DNA of 64,000 bases from an uncultured Roseobacter sp. (GTDB lineage: Bacteria > Pseudomonadota > Alphaproteobacteria > Rhodobacterales > Rhodobacteraceae): contig NZ_CANKYM010000003.1 in the NCBI RefSeq assembly GCF_947488185.1, positions 446,873 to 510,872 of the forward strand, read 5' to 3'. Shown here one piece after another: positions 38,021-48,022 of the stretch (positions within the stretch are counted from its first letter, which is position 1; every line of letters starts with the position of its first letter). The notes beneath the pieces are model-generated. The model was not told the origin of the DNA. It worked only from the letters and a program-made list of their open reading frames with translations, and did no database searches. The translations under genes and the position numbers were made by a program.

Positions 38021-38511
38021 TAGCCGTGCAGCGTGTCATCGGCGAATCCCTGATCGGCGACATGCTTTAAAAGTGCCAGCAGAGGGTCCCAATAACCATT
38101 TGTATTTACAAGAAATACCGGCTTTTCATGCAGGCCGAGCTGGCGCCAGGTCAGGACCTCGAAAAGCTCGTCCAGCGACCCGGCACCGCCAGGCAGAACC
38201 ACGACTGCATCGCAGTTCATGAACATCACTTTCTTGCGCTCGTGCATCGTCTCGGTCACCACGTAAGAGGTCAGATCGGTCTTGCCGACCTCCCAGGCGA
38301 CAAGGTGCTGCGGGATCACGCCAAAGGTCTCGCCGCCCGCCTGCTGCGCCGCCCGCGCAACCGCCCCCATCAACCCCACATCGCCAGCGCCATAGACCAG
38401 ACGCCAGCCTTCGGCCGCAAGCGTGCTGCCCAGTGCCGTGGCGTCCGACAGATAGGCGGGATCGGCGCCTGGGCGCGAACCGCAGTAGACGCAGACAGAT
38501 TTCAGGCGCAT
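37960..38511 (-). CDS. LOG-family (TIGR00730) nucleoside-5'-monophosphate phosphoribohydrolase
   Basis: The 183-residue Rossmann-fold protein has the LOG motif PGGAGSLDE at residues 107-115 and MHERK at 89-93. LOG enzymes remove ribose-5'-phosphate from cytokinin nucleotides or other NMPs; in bacteria the true substrate is often unknown. The ATG at 38509-38511 is chosen because the family starts MRLKSVCVYCGS; the longer upstream frame is not family-like. AAGGGATACTCTC supports it. The 3' end overlaps convergently with rarD. Confidence 0.9.
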   Translation of the reverse strand: MRLKSVCVYCGSRPGADPAYLSDATALGSTLAAEGWRLVYGAGDVGLMGAVARAAQQAGGETFGVIPQHLVAWEVGKTDLTSYVVTETMHERKKVMFMNCDAVVVLPGGAGSLDELFEVLTWRQLGLHEKPVFLVNTNGYWDPLLALLKHVADQGFADDTLHGYYEIVPDAAAARDALRRALS

Positions 38512-38647
38512 GAGAGTATCCCTTACCGTTGAAATTAATGGCAAATGTGATCGCCGGGGTTTTGACCGGTGATAGAGCAGTTGATATGTAGGCTCAACGT
38601 CTGTCCCACTGCTCGGGACGGCGAGCATTCGGGAAGAAGAGAATACT

Positions 38648-40153
38648 ATGCGCGAAGAGGGGGCTGGCACCAAATCAGGTGGCACAGGATTGTTGGCGGC
38701 TGGCATCGTGATCGTCGCGGTGATTGCAGCGGGTGCCTACCTCAGCTTTGGCCCGGAACCCGCGCCAAGTGACGAAGAACTGGCCGCCATCGTAGGTCAG
38801 GATGCGTCGGTGCCCTCGCAGGATGCACCTTATGCGGCGACTGAAGGCGGTGCGTCCGATGATGAAGCGGCGGACGGGGACAGTGCGGCCGAGCCACGCG
38901 TTGCCCCAAGTATAGATGAGGTCCGGTTGGAGGACGACGGTCTGACCGTTATCGCCGGACGCGCGGAACCCGGCGCGCAGGTGTCTGTGCTGGTGGATGG
39001 CGAGGAGGTGGCAACTGCAACGGCGGATGCGAATGGTGCCTTTGCGGCCGTGGGTGTTGTAGCCCCAAGCGATGACGCGCGCGTTCTCACGCTGCAGGCA
39101 AACGGGGCGGGCGCGCCTGTGATGTCGGCTGAAGACGTGATTTTGGCGCCGCTTCCGGTGCAAACGGTGGAGGCGGACCCCGCACCTGCGCGTCCGCCGG
39201 AGGTCGGCCTGTCCTCTTCTGGGGATGCGGCTCCGGCAGATACCGCGCTTGCAGAGAGGAGCCCGGATACAGGTGGACCGGAGGAGGTCGCGACGTCGGA
39301 CGCAATGCCTGCACCGGAGGCCATCCAGCAGGATGAAACGGTTACGGCTGAAGCGGCTCAAGAACCCCCTGAAGTCACAAACCCATCGCAGGGCGCTGAT
39401 CCTGTAGATGCTCCGGTGGCCGAAGAGCTTGCGACGCTTGCGCCGAACACCACGCAAAGGTCTAAGGTCCCCGATGCTGACACCGTTGTGACAGCTGATG
39501 AGACTGACACGCCATCCCGGCCAGATGTTGAGGCCCCGTCGGCGACCGCACCTGCGCAACCCGAGCCAACCCGGGAAAGTGAGGCAGAGGTCGCTGAGGT
39601 GGAGCCTGCTAGCCCATCGCAATCTGTCGCCGTGCTCAAATCGACCGAGGATGGGGTCGAGTTGCTGCAATCCCAACCGCAAGTGCTGTCGTCGATTGCA
39701 ATTGACACCATTGGGTATTCCGAGACCGGCGATGTGCAGTTGTCGGGCCGGGCCGTTGCCGGAACATCTGAAGTGCGTGTTTATCTCGACAACCGTTTTG
39801 TCGGCGGCTTGCCCGTCGACGTGAGTGGCGGCTGGCGTGGTGAGATACCCGAGGTCGATGCGGGCATCTACCAACTGCGGGTTGATGAGGTGAACGAAGC
39901 CGGTGACGTAACGAGCCGCCTGGAGACGCCATTCAAACGCGAGGCGCCTGCAATCCTGGCAGAAGCGTCCGCGGGGCAGGAGGGTCCGGTGCGCGCGGTG
40001 ACGGTCCAGACCGGCGACACCCTTTGGGCCATTGCACGCGACAGATACGGTGAAGGTTTGCTTTACGTGCGTGTCTTCGAGGCCAATCGCACCGACATTC
40101 GTGACCCCGATCTGATCTATCCGGGACAGGTGTTTGATCTGCCGGTTGAATAG
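38648..40153 (+). CDS. LysM-domain envelope protein with low-complexity stalk
   Basis: The 501-residue protein has a basic N-terminus and one transmembrane helix at about residues 14-33, which anchors it in the inner membrane. A long Ala/Pro/Glu/Asp-rich, probably disordered region spans roughly residues 40-330. Short Ig-like segments follow (IAGRAEPGAQVSVLVDG near the start of the periplasmic part, and LSGRAVAGTSEVRVYLDN later). A C-terminal LysM motif, VQTGDTLWAIARDRYGEG, binds peptidoglycan. The layout suggests a tether between inner membrane and cell wall. No enzymatic domain is visible. Confidence 0.85.
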   Translation: MREEGAGTKSGGTGLLAAGIVIVAVIAAGAYLSFGPEPAPSDEELAAIVGQDASVPSQDAPYAATEGGASDDEAADGDSAAEPRVAPSIDEVRLEDDGLTVIAGRAEPGAQVSVLVDGEEVATATADANGAFAAVGVVAPSDDARVLTLQANGAGAPVMSAEDVILAPLPVQTVEADPAPARPPEVGLSSSGDAAPADTALAERSPDTGGPEEVATSDAMPAPEAIQQDETVTAEAAQEPPEVTNPSQGADPVDAPVAEELATLAPNTTQRSKVPDADTVVTADETDTPSRPDVEAPSATAPAQPEPTRESEAEVAEVEPASPSQSVAVLKSTEDGVELLQSQPQVLSSIAIDTIGYSETGDVQLSGRAVAGTSEVRVYLDNRFVGGLPVDVSGGWRGEIPEVDAGIYQLRVDEVNEAGDVTSRLETPFKREAPAILAEASAGQEGPVRAVTVQTGDTLWAIARDRYGEGLLYVRVFEANRTDIRDPDLIYPGQVFDLPVE

Positions 40154-40259
40154 CACGCCGCATCAACGCGCCCAGATAACGCGCGAATAATCCCCTCTTT
40201 GACTGGCAAAGGCCGGATGAGTGCCTTACGTAAGCCTTTGAACGCAAGCAGGACACTTC

Positions 40260-42101
40260 ATGCCAGCCGATACGACCACGAGCCCGGACGCGGATGATGC
40301 GACGGATGCACAAAAGACGGAAAATGAGGAACGGCAATCGGGTCTACGAACGATCCGCAAGGTCGCGCCCTACCTGTGGCCGGAAGATCCTGCCTGGGTA
40401 AGGCACCGGGTTCTTGGTGCGATGGCGCTTTTGATCTTTTCCAAGCTGATTTCGGTGAGCACACCGTTTTTCTACAAAGGCGCCGTTGACGCGCTGGCCG
40501 AGGAAGGCGTGCCCATGCTGGCACTTGGCGCTGTCGGCTTGACGGTTGCCTACGGTGTTGCGCGGTTGATGACCGTCGGCTTCCAGCAGTTGCGGGATGC
40601 GGTCTTTGCGCGGGTTGGCCAGCGTGCCTTGCGGATGCTCGCGCTCGAGACCTTCAATCACATCCACAAGCTCTCCATGCGGTATCACATCACCCGTAAG
40701 ACCGGCGGGCTCAGCCGGATTATCGAACGTGGGGTGAAGGGCGTCGACTTCCTGCTACGGTTCCTGCTCTTTTCGATCGGTCCGCTGATGCTGGAGCTGG
40801 TGCTGGTTGGGATCATTCTCGCGGTGGTCTTCGATTTCTGGTACCTGCTCGTGGTTGCGGCCACCATCGCGCTCTATGTCTGGTTTACCTTTGCAGTGAC
40901 CGAGTGGCGGGTGAAGCTTCGCAGGGAGATGAACGACCAGGACACCGATGCCAACCAGAAGGCCATCGACAGCCTGCTGAACTTTGAAACAGTCAAGTAT
41001 TTCGGTGCCGAGGCGCGCGAGGCCCGACGCTACGACAGCGCCATGGAGAAGTACGAAGCGGCGGCAATCAAAACCAACTACAGTCTGGCGTTTTTGAACT
41101 TTGGCCAGTCTCTCCTGATCACGGGCGGGTTGATCGGGGTGATGATTATGGCCGCGATCGGGGTGCAGAACGGGTCGCTGACGGTGGGTGATTTCGTGAT
41201 GGTGAATGCCTACATGGTTCAGATCACCATCCCCTTGAATTTCCTCGGCACGGTCTATCGCGAGATCCGGCAGGCGTTGGTGGATATGGGCGAGATGTTT
41301 GATCTGCTTGAACAACCGGCAGAGGTGACGGACGCGCCCGATGCCAAGCCGCTTGAAGTGACGGGCGGGCGTGTGGAGCTTGACGCCGTGCGGTTTGGAT
41401 ATGATGCCGAGCGGGCGATCCTGAAGGGGGTCAGCGTTATTGCGGAGCCCGGTGAGATGGTTGCCATCGTCGGGTCCACCGGTTCGGGGAAATCAACCAT
41501 CGGCCGGTTGCTGTTCCGCTTCTATGACGTTGGCGGAGGCGCCCTGCGCATAGACGGTCAGGATGTGCGCCAGGTGACGCAGGAAAGCCTGCACGCGGCC
41601 ATTGGTGTTGTGCCGCAGGACACGGTGCTGTTCAACGATACCATCCGGTACAACATCGGGTACGGACGCGATGGGGCGACGCAGGCGGACATAGAAGAGG
41701 CGGCGCGGGCGGCACAGATCCACGACTTCATCGAACGCCTGCCGGACGGTTACGAGACGACGGTTGGGGAACGAGGGCTGAAACTCTCGGGCGGGGAGAA
41801 ACAGCGGGTAGGGATCGCGCGGACGTTGCTGAAGGATCCGCCGATCTTGTTGCTGGACGAGGCGACATCGGCGCTTGATTCCGAAACGGAACAGGACATC
41901 AAGGAAGCGCTGATGCAGGCGGGGCGGGGGCGTACTGTGCTGACCATCGCGCACCGGCTGTCGACCATTGCCGAAGCGGATAAAATCATCGTTCTGGAAC
42001 AGGGTGAGGTCGTAGAACAGGGCCGACATGAGGACCTGCTGGAAAAGGGCGGTCGCTACGCACAACTCTGGGCGCGTCAGCAATCTGACGAGGCGGCCTG
42101 A
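40260..42101 (+). CDS. ABC half-transporter, Atm1/ABCB7 type
   Basis: The 613-residue fused transporter has a membrane domain with about six helices, including the family motif RYHITRKTGGLSRIIERGVKG that marks Atm1/ABCB7 relatives, and an ATPase domain with Walker A GSTGSGKST near residue 404, signature LSGGEKQR near 509 and Walker B ILLLDEATSALD. Atm1-type exporters move glutathione-linked sulfur species or metal-glutathione conjugates in connection with Fe-S metabolism or heavy-metal tolerance. NEDQDTDANQKAIDSLLNFE-type sequence is well conserved. A REP-like repeat starts 11 bp after its stop. Confidence 0.92.
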   Translation: MPADTTTSPDADDATDAQKTENEERQSGLRTIRKVAPYLWPEDPAWVRHRVLGAMALLIFSKLISVSTPFFYKGAVDALAEEGVPMLALGAVGLTVAYGVARLMTVGFQQLRDAVFARVGQRALRMLALETFNHIHKLSMRYHITRKTGGLSRIIERGVKGVDFLLRFLLFSIGPLMLELVLVGIILAVVFDFWYLLVVAATIALYVWFTFAVTEWRVKLRREMNDQDTDANQKAIDSLLNFETVKYFGAEAREARRYDSAMEKYEAAAIKTNYSLAFLNFGQSLLITGGLIGVMIMAAIGVQNGSLTVGDFVMVNAYMVQITIPLNFLGTVYREIRQALVDMGEMFDLLEQPAEVTDAPDAKPLEVTGGRVELDAVRFGYDAERAILKGVSVIAEPGEMVAIVGSTGSGKSTIGRLLFRFYDVGGGALRIDGQDVRQVTQESLHAAIGVVPQDTVLFNDTIRYNIGYGRDGATQADIEEAARAAQIHDFIERLPDGYETTVGERGLKLSGGEKQRVGIARTLLKDPPILLLDEATSALDSETEQDIKEALMQAGRGRTVLTIAHRLSTIAEADKIIVLEQGEVVEQGRHEDLLEKGGRYAQLWARQQSDEAA

Positions 42102-42112
42102 CCCTTGCGCCG

Positions 42113-42191
42113 AAGGTGGCCTGAAGCCCACCCTACCTGTTTGCCACACCCGATGCTGCCTGCAGGTAGGGTGGGCTTTCAGGCCACCCTT
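42113..42191. repeat. REP-like palindromic repeat, copy 2
   Basis: Left arm 42113-42139 and right arm 42163-42191 form the same inverted repeat as at 18830. The right arm has GGGCTTTCAGG with one extra T. It lies between the convergent Atm1-type and DUF302 genes and could end both transcripts. Confidence 0.92.
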
Positions 42192-42195
42192 GCGG

Positions 42196-42651
42196 TCACT
42201 CGGTCGCGACTGCTTTTGAGGTGAGCTTATCCAGGGCCCCGGTCATCATCTGCACGTACTCGGCGTCCGCAGGCAGCCCATGGGCCCCGGCAAAATCAGC
42301 AGGGTCGTGGTAGACCACGCGCACCATACCTTCATTGTCGGCGTAGGCCAGTACGCGCAGCGGCAGGTCCAGACCCGCGGTTTGCCCATCGAGCATCGCC
42401 GGTGTGCCCAGCTTGGGATTGCCGAACATCAGCATCTGCGTCGGGCGCAGGTCCATCTCCACTTTCGCAGCGCCTGCCGCGTGATCGACCCGCGCAAAGA
42501 CAGTGGCCCCTGCGGCTTCTACAGCAGCCTCCAGCCGGTCAATGGTTTCTGCAACCGAATGGGGGCTTGTCTTTTCGATCATATCGGCGGCTCCTGCGGT
42601 GGCGGTGATGTTCAGGCCCAGAAGGCTGGCGAAAAAGAGGGATCGGATCAT
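42196..42651 (-). CDS. Secreted DUF302 protein
   Basis: The 151-residue protein has a signal peptide, MIRSLFFASLLGLNITATAG, probably cleaved before AADM. The mature DUF302 domain contains TIDRLEAAVEAAGATVFARVDH, the RPTQMLMFGNPKLGT motif and VYHDPADFAGAHG. The family is widespread, beta-alpha-beta in fold, and has no established reaction. It is a periplasmic protein. It lies 4 bp from the REP-like repeat at its 3' end and is downstream of, but separated from, the RND operon. Confidence 0.88.
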   Translation of the reverse strand: MIRSLFFASLLGLNITATAGAADMIEKTSPHSVAETIDRLEAAVEAAGATVFARVDHAAGAAKVEMDLRPTQMLMFGNPKLGTPAMLDGQTAGLDLPLRVLAYADNEGMVRVVYHDPADFAGAHGLPADAEYVQMMTGALDKLTSKAVATE

Positions 42652-42730
42652 CGGACTTCCTTGTTTAAATGCGATGATTCAACCCTAGCATGGATCGCCC
42701 GGATGTCCCGTCACGCCCGCGTGAAGGCCG

Positions 42731-45700
42731 CTATTCAGCGGCTTTCAGCGTGGCGGCATGGTCGGGTGCCGGTGACAGCGCATCCTCTTCCCAGAGGATC
42801 TCTCCCGACACCACGCGGCGGGCATCCTTCTGCAGCGCCCAGTCCCGCGCGACGCGGCTGGCGCGGCCCATTGACATCTTGGCCAGCAGGGTCGCAAGCC
42901 ACTGCACGTAGGTCGTGGCCCAGACCCGGATGGCCAGCATTGACGGGGTCACGATCAGCGTCAGAACGGTTGCGATCCCCAACCCGAACACCACGGCCGT
43001 GGCCAGTTGCTTCCACCACAGGGCCGTGGGGCTGTTGAACGTATAGCCGCCCTCTGCAAAGTTCAGGCTGAGACCAATCATCATCGGTGCGAGACCCGCC
43101 ATGGTGGTGATCGTGGTCAGCAGCACGGGCCGGATGCGTGCCTGTGCGGTGCGGATGATCGCCTCGATGCGCGGCATGTACTGGCTGTACTCCTGATAGG
43201 TATCGATCAGAATGATGTTGTTGTTCACCACGATGCCGGCCAGCGCCACGATGCCCGTGCCGGTCATGATGATCGAAAACGTCTGATCCATCACCAGCAT
43301 GCCGATGAGCACACCCGTGGTTGACAGCACCACAGCCAGCAACACGAGGATCGCGTTGTAGAAGCTGTTGAATTGCGCCAGCAGAATGATGAACATCAGC
43401 CCAAGAGCCGCGGCAAAGGCGGATTGCAGGAAGGCCTGGCTTTCCGCCTGTTCTTCCTGGTCTCCGGTCCACTCAAAGGTAATCCCCTCGGGCAGAGGAT
43501 CGCTTTCCAGCCATGCGCTTAGCACGCCAATACGCTCATTGGCATTCACCGGTATGAAACGGAGGTTTCCGGCATCAATACCGGCTTGCAAATCGCGATC
43601 TGCCGGGGCCATACGATCGGTGATCTTATAGGCCGTCTGGTCTGCTGCGGTGATGTCGGCATCCGCACCGGCAGGGCGCAGGACGGCCAGCGTCTCATCC
43701 ACATCGGTGCCGTTTTCCCGGCGGGTTTCTACAAGCTTCACAAGACCCATGCCCACATCCGCCTTCACATCGAAATAGCGTTTCTGGTCGATACGGTTGA
43801 TCTCTGCCAGCTTTGGCACCGGCGTTCGGGTGATGAAATTCGACAGCGGGATCAGCCCGTCCGGCGTGCGGACTTTCAGCGTGTCAAGCGTCGACAGCAC
43901 CCGGTCACTTTCCGGCAGGCGCACGCGAATGTCGATTTCCTCGTCCGAGCTGTCGACTCGCATAGTGTCGAGCATCAAGCCACGCGTCACCAGTTGCACC
44001 ATGGCTCCGACGGTGGCCACATCCGCGCCGTAGCGTCCGGCCTTTTCCACGTCGACGTCAATTTGCCAGTCGATGCCGGGCAGGGGGCGGGTGTCTTCGA
44101 TCAGGGTCAAGCCGGGGGTGCGTTCGAATTGCGCGCGTGCGATGGCAGCGGCGTCGGTCAGCGACACGAAATCGTCTGCCTTGAGGCGTAGGTGAACGGG
44201 CTTGCCCGACGCCGGGCCATCGGCCACTTCCAGCACTTCGATCTTGATGCCCGGCAGCGTTGAAAGATGCTCCGTCAGCTCGGCAATCACGATGTTGCCG
44301 TCCAGATCGGGGCGGCCTGCGCGATCCTCCCAAGGGATCGTTTCAAACTGCACCTGTCCGATCAGGTCCTTGGGACGGGCGCCGCCGGAGGTGTCCGTGT
44401 TCAACCCGCCTTCGCCCGCAAAGGAGAACGCATTACTGATGCCGGGATGGGCCAACACGATGTCTTCGGCCTGGCGCACAAGCCTGTCTTTCTCTTCCAA
44501 CGAGAGGTTGCCGCGGGCGAGAACGTAGACGATGCCCTGTTCGGGTTCGGACTCCACGAAGAATTCCACGCCTTTGTTGTTGTTGGTGAAGAACATCAGG
44601 ACGGAGCCGACAAAGATGAACACGATGCCGGCCATGACCAGCGGCATGACTGGATTGCCGGCAATGCTCTGAATGAAATATCCGAAGGCCGAGCGCTGGT
44701 ATCCTGCGTTGATCTGGTCAGGCTCTCTGCGAAAGAACTTGCTGACCAGCCATCGGCCAAACCCGCCAAGGCGTGTGAGCAGCGCAAAAGCCGACACCAG
44801 CGTCAGCAAGAAGCCACCCAAGGCCACGAAGAGACAGGCCGTGGCGGCAAGGATGAAGAGGAAAACAACCAGCAGTGTGGGGATCACCGATGAGACGATC
44901 TGCAGGCTGTTCATGGCCGCAAATTGCGTGCCGATCAGTCCGAAAATGGGACCCATGAGGCCAACGACGGCCATCATGACAAAGGCGACGGGGAAAAGCG
45001 CCAGATGCAGGTACCAGCGCAACCCGGCAATCGCCGTCATATAGTCGGACATCCAGCGTTCCAGACGTCCCGTGACGCCGCCCATCACGGGCAGGTAGAT
45101 CAGCGCGACAACCAGCGAGGCCGAGAGCACGAAAATCAGGGTGACCGGCAGCATGCCCATGAATTCGCCCGGCACACCGGGCCAGAAGAGCATCGGCAGG
45201 AAGGCGCAAAGCGTCGTGGCGGTGGAGGAGATGATCGGCCAGAACATGCGTTTGGCGGCATCCACATAGGCCTGCATCGGGCCCACGCCCTCCTGTTGGC
45301 GCTTGTCGGCGTATTCGACCACCACGATCGCACCGTCGACCAGCATGCCCACGGCAAGGATCAGCCCGAACATCACGATGTTCGAGATGGAAATGCCCAT
45401 CAGTGCCAGAAAGGCAAAACAAAGCAGGAAGGAGGTGGGAATGGCAAAGCCCACCAGCAAGGCGGCACGAATGCCCAGAGCCGCGAGAACGACGATCATC
45501 ACCAGCGCAATGGCGGTGAAGACGGACCCCAGAAGCTGTTGCACCATCGCATTCACGATTCGCGACTGGTCGTTCGATGTGCCTACCTCGACCGCCGCCC
45601 GTAAGCCTTCAGGCCAGCCCGCGCTCTTTTCCTCGACCATGTCTTTCACGATCTCGGCGGTATCGATCAGGTTGAAACCTTTGCGTTTGACCACCTGCAG

Positions 45701-46540
45701 CGCCACGGAGTTTTCCCCGTTGAAGCGCGCCGTGCCGGTGCGGTCTTCGAACGTCGGATTGATTTCCGCCAGATCGCCAAGGGTCACCACCCGATCGCCG
45801 TTGGTCTTGACGGGCAGGTTGTAGACATCGCGCGGCTCATCGAAGGACGACGGGATTTTCACCGAAAAAGTGCCCTGCGCACTGTCCACTTCGCCAGCAG
45901 CAATCAGCTGGTTGTTGTTGCGCACGGTATTGATCAGCTCACCTGCGGTGACGTTGTAGGCCTCCAGACGCAGCGGATCGATCAGCACTTCGAGCATCTC
46001 GTCCCGGCTGCCGGCGATCCCGGCTTCGAGAACCGCATCGACCGCTTCGAGATCATCCTGCAGGTCCTTGGCCACGCGGATCATGGTGCGTTCCGGCACG
46101 GGGCCCGTGAGGTTCACGATGATGATCGGGAACTCGGAGAAATTGATCTCGTTGATCGAGTATTGCTCCGCCCCATCAGGGAAATCGGCTTCGGCCTTAC
46201 CCATGGCGTCCCGCACATCCGCGAGGATCTTGGTCTTGTCCCAGCCGAACTCGAACTCCAGCGCCACGCCTGCGTAGCTTTCCGCCGCCGTGGCCGACAT
46301 CGATTTCAGCCCGTCGAGGTCCGCCAGTTCGGTTTCCATCGGTTTGACGAGCAGCGTTTCACTGTCGGCCGCGGAAATACCCGGGAAGGGGACGGAGACA
46401 AAAAGGGCGGGGATTTCAATGTCCGGCTCGCCCTCTTTGGGCAGGGTTGTGTAGGAATAGCCGCCCACCACAAGGCTGAGCAGGATGAAGGCAAGCACCA
46501 TCCGCGCCCGGCCAGCGGCCCAATCGACGATACCTGTCAT
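42731..46540 (-). CDS. RND efflux transporter permease with internal insertion
   Basis: The 1269-residue inner-membrane protein has RND architecture: TM1 at the N-terminus, a large periplasmic loop with porter subdomains, TM2-6, a second loop and TM8-12. The proton-relay region reads GMLVDGAIVVVEYAD near residue 398, with one aspartate followed by glycine where HAE1 pumps have two aspartates. Between TM6 and TM7 (about residues 500-612) there is an extra segment of about 100 residues with roughly three more hydrophobic helices, making it longer than the 1020-1050 residues typical of the family. Its start overlaps the adaptor gene by 4 bp. Substrate unknown. Confidence 0.9.
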   Translation of the reverse strand: MTGIVDWAAGRARMVLAFILLSLVVGGYSYTTLPKEGEPDIEIPALFVSVPFPGISAADSETLLVKPMETELADLDGLKSMSATAAESYAGVALEFEFGWDKTKILADVRDAMGKAEADFPDGAEQYSINEINFSEFPIIIVNLTGPVPERTMIRVAKDLQDDLEAVDAVLEAGIAGSRDEMLEVLIDPLRLEAYNVTAGELINTVRNNNQLIAAGEVDSAQGTFSVKIPSSFDEPRDVYNLPVKTNGDRVVTLGDLAEINPTFEDRTGTARFNGENSVALQVVKRKGFNLIDTAEIVKDMVEEKSAGWPEGLRAAVEVGTSNDQSRIVNAMVQQLLGSVFTAIALVMIVVLAALGIRAALLVGFAIPTSFLLCFAFLALMGISISNIVMFGLILAVGMLVDGAIVVVEYADKRQQEGVGPMQAYVDAAKRMFWPIISSTATTLCAFLPMLFWPGVPGEFMGMLPVTLIFVLSASLVVALIYLPVMGGVTGRLERWMSDYMTAIAGLRWYLHLALFPVAFVMMAVVGLMGPIFGLIGTQFAAMNSLQIVSSVIPTLLVVFLFILAATACLFVALGGFLLTLVSAFALLTRLGGFGRWLVSKFFRREPDQINAGYQRSAFGYFIQSIAGNPVMPLVMAGIVFIFVGSVLMFFTNNNKGVEFFVESEPEQGIVYVLARGNLSLEEKDRLVRQAEDIVLAHPGISNAFSFAGEGGLNTDTSGGARPKDLIGQVQFETIPWEDRAGRPDLDGNIVIAELTEHLSTLPGIKIEVLEVADGPASGKPVHLRLKADDFVSLTDAAAIARAQFERTPGLTLIEDTRPLPGIDWQIDVDVEKAGRYGADVATVGAMVQLVTRGLMLDTMRVDSSDEEIDIRVRLPESDRVLSTLDTLKVRTPDGLIPLSNFITRTPVPKLAEINRIDQKRYFDVKADVGMGLVKLVETRRENGTDVDETLAVLRPAGADADITAADQTAYKITDRMAPADRDLQAGIDAGNLRFIPVNANERIGVLSAWLESDPLPEGITFEWTGDQEEQAESQAFLQSAFAAALGLMFIILLAQFNSFYNAILVLLAVVLSTTGVLIGMLVMDQTFSIIMTGTGIVALAGIVVNNNIILIDTYQEYSQYMPRIEAIIRTAQARIRPVLLTTITTMAGLAPMMIGLSLNFAEGGYTFNSPTALWWKQLATAVVFGLGIATVLTLIVTPSMLAIRVWATTYVQWLATLLAKMSMGRASRVARDWALQKDARRVVSGEILWEEDALSPAPDHAATLKAAE

Positions 46541-47805
46541 TGGCTAAGCTCCCGATAGGTTGGCGCCACCTGCACGCCCGCGATAACGAATTCCTGACCC
46601 AGCACGATCACATCCGCCTTCTCCTCCAGCCCGGTCAGCCAGACACCTTCCGGCGTGTCGCGCATCAGCGCGATGGGGTGAAATTCCACGATGGCATCGG
46701 CATCAATCGTGCGCACGCCCAACGTGCCCTCGTCATTCAGGGTGAGGGCCGATTGCGGCAGCAGATGCGCCACCGCGCCTTCGGCGGAGACAAGGATTTC
46801 GGCGGTCTGACCGTCGCGGATTTTGCCATCGGCATTGGGCACTTCGATCTCCACGCGGAAGGTCCGGGTGGTTTCATCGGCGGAACTGGAGAGGAAGGTG
46901 ACCTGACCGCGCACTTCGTTGCTCCGCGCCTCGGGCCCTCCGGTAATCGCACCGCTCCCGGCCACCAGACGCGCGGAGGCCATGGCGCCCGGGACCACGC
47001 GCGCCACTTCGGTTTCCGGCACGAAGGCGACAAGCTTGATCGGGTCAAGCTGGATGATCGTGGCGCAGAGCGATCCGGGCTGCAGCAAGGAGCCAAGCTC
47101 CGCCGTGTCGCTTTCCAGAAGTCCCGCAAAAGGCGCGCGGATAATCAGCCGTTCGATCTCCTTTTCCGCCGTGGCAACGCTGGCCTGCGCGCTCTGAATG
47201 CCGGATTGCGCGCCACGCAGTCCTGCACGTGCGCTCTCGACGCCTGCTTCTGCCGTTGCAAGTGCCGCTTCGGTATTAGCCACGCGGGTTGTCGAGGCAA
47301 AACCGCCCTGGCTCAGCTTGGCGGAGGCGTTGAGGTTGATCTTGGCCTCTTCGAGCTGGGCCATCGATTGCGTCAGACGCGCCTGCGCCTCCGGCACGCG
47401 CGAGCGGGCTTCGTCAAGTTCGGCCTCTGCCTGCGCCAGCGCGGTGCCGCGGGTGCCTTCATCAAGGCGGCACATGGGTTGGCCTGCCTCGACGCGTGCG
47501 CCCTTGCGCAGCGGTTCCGACACCACGGTTGCTGAGGTTTCCGCGCGGACATCCACGGTACGGGCCGCCTCGGTCTGACCGCGCAAGGAAACAGCCGTGT
47601 CGATCTGACGCGCTGTGGACCGCAAGACAACAACTTTTACCAGGCTGGTATCTGCGTCAAGCGCCGTGTCTGTCTCAGACGTTTCTGCCGTTTCCGCCGC
47701 ATCGCTGCCCATGCCCAGCATGTTGAAGAGGCGCGGCCGGTCAATAATGAACAACGCCAGGATCGCAGAAACCACAAGGGCTGCAAGAATTGAAAAAATA
47801 CGCAT
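46537..47805 (-). CDS. RND efflux periplasmic adaptor (HlyD/MFP family)
   Basis: The 422-residue protein has an N-terminal membrane anchor (ILAALVVSAILALFII), a lipoyl/barrel-sandwich half, VSLRGQTEAARTVDVRAETSATV, a coiled-coil hairpin rich in Ala/Glu (residues about 130-215), and the second lipoyl half, RAPFAGLLESDTAELGSLLQPG. This is the standard membrane-fusion layout that joins the RND permease to an outer-membrane channel. No channel gene is in the operon; tolC at 4.7 kb is a candidate partner. The ATG overlaps the permease start region by ATGA-type spacing. Confidence 0.92.
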   Translation of the reverse strand: MRIFSILAALVVSAILALFIIDRPRLFNMLGMGSDAAETAETSETDTALDADTSLVKVVVLRSTARQIDTAVSLRGQTEAARTVDVRAETSATVVSEPLRKGARVEAGQPMCRLDEGTRGTALAQAEAELDEARSRVPEAQARLTQSMAQLEEAKINLNASAKLSQGGFASTTRVANTEAALATAEAGVESARAGLRGAQSGIQSAQASVATAEKEIERLIIRAPFAGLLESDTAELGSLLQPGSLCATIIQLDPIKLVAFVPETEVARVVPGAMASARLVAGSGAITGGPEARSNEVRGQVTFLSSSADETTRTFRVEIEVPNADGKIRDGQTAEILVSAEGAVAHLLPQSALTLNDEGTLGVRTIDADAIVEFHPIALMRDTPEGVWLTGLEEKADVIVLGQEFVIAGVQVAPTYRELSQ

Positions 47806-48022
47806 GTCGATCGCCTCGCACTGGACTGTCAGAACCGCGCCCGGCCAGAAATTGCCGTCGCGTGGCGCGTGCTCAATACGACAGTTACGCTAAACTGACC
47901 AGTTCAGATTAGTAATTTCTGCAAGGTAAGGCAATGGGTGGCTCAGTCCGGGCTGATGCCGGGTCTTGGCTTGGGCTGAGGACCGCGTTATGAGGGGCGG
48001 AATTTCTTGCCAGCAGGTGATC

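Noticed and set aside
38675..40156. Reverse-strand open frame of 493 codons over the LysM gene
   Set aside because: Antisense of a low-complexity GC-rich gene; composition dominated by Arg, His and Gly and no start signal.
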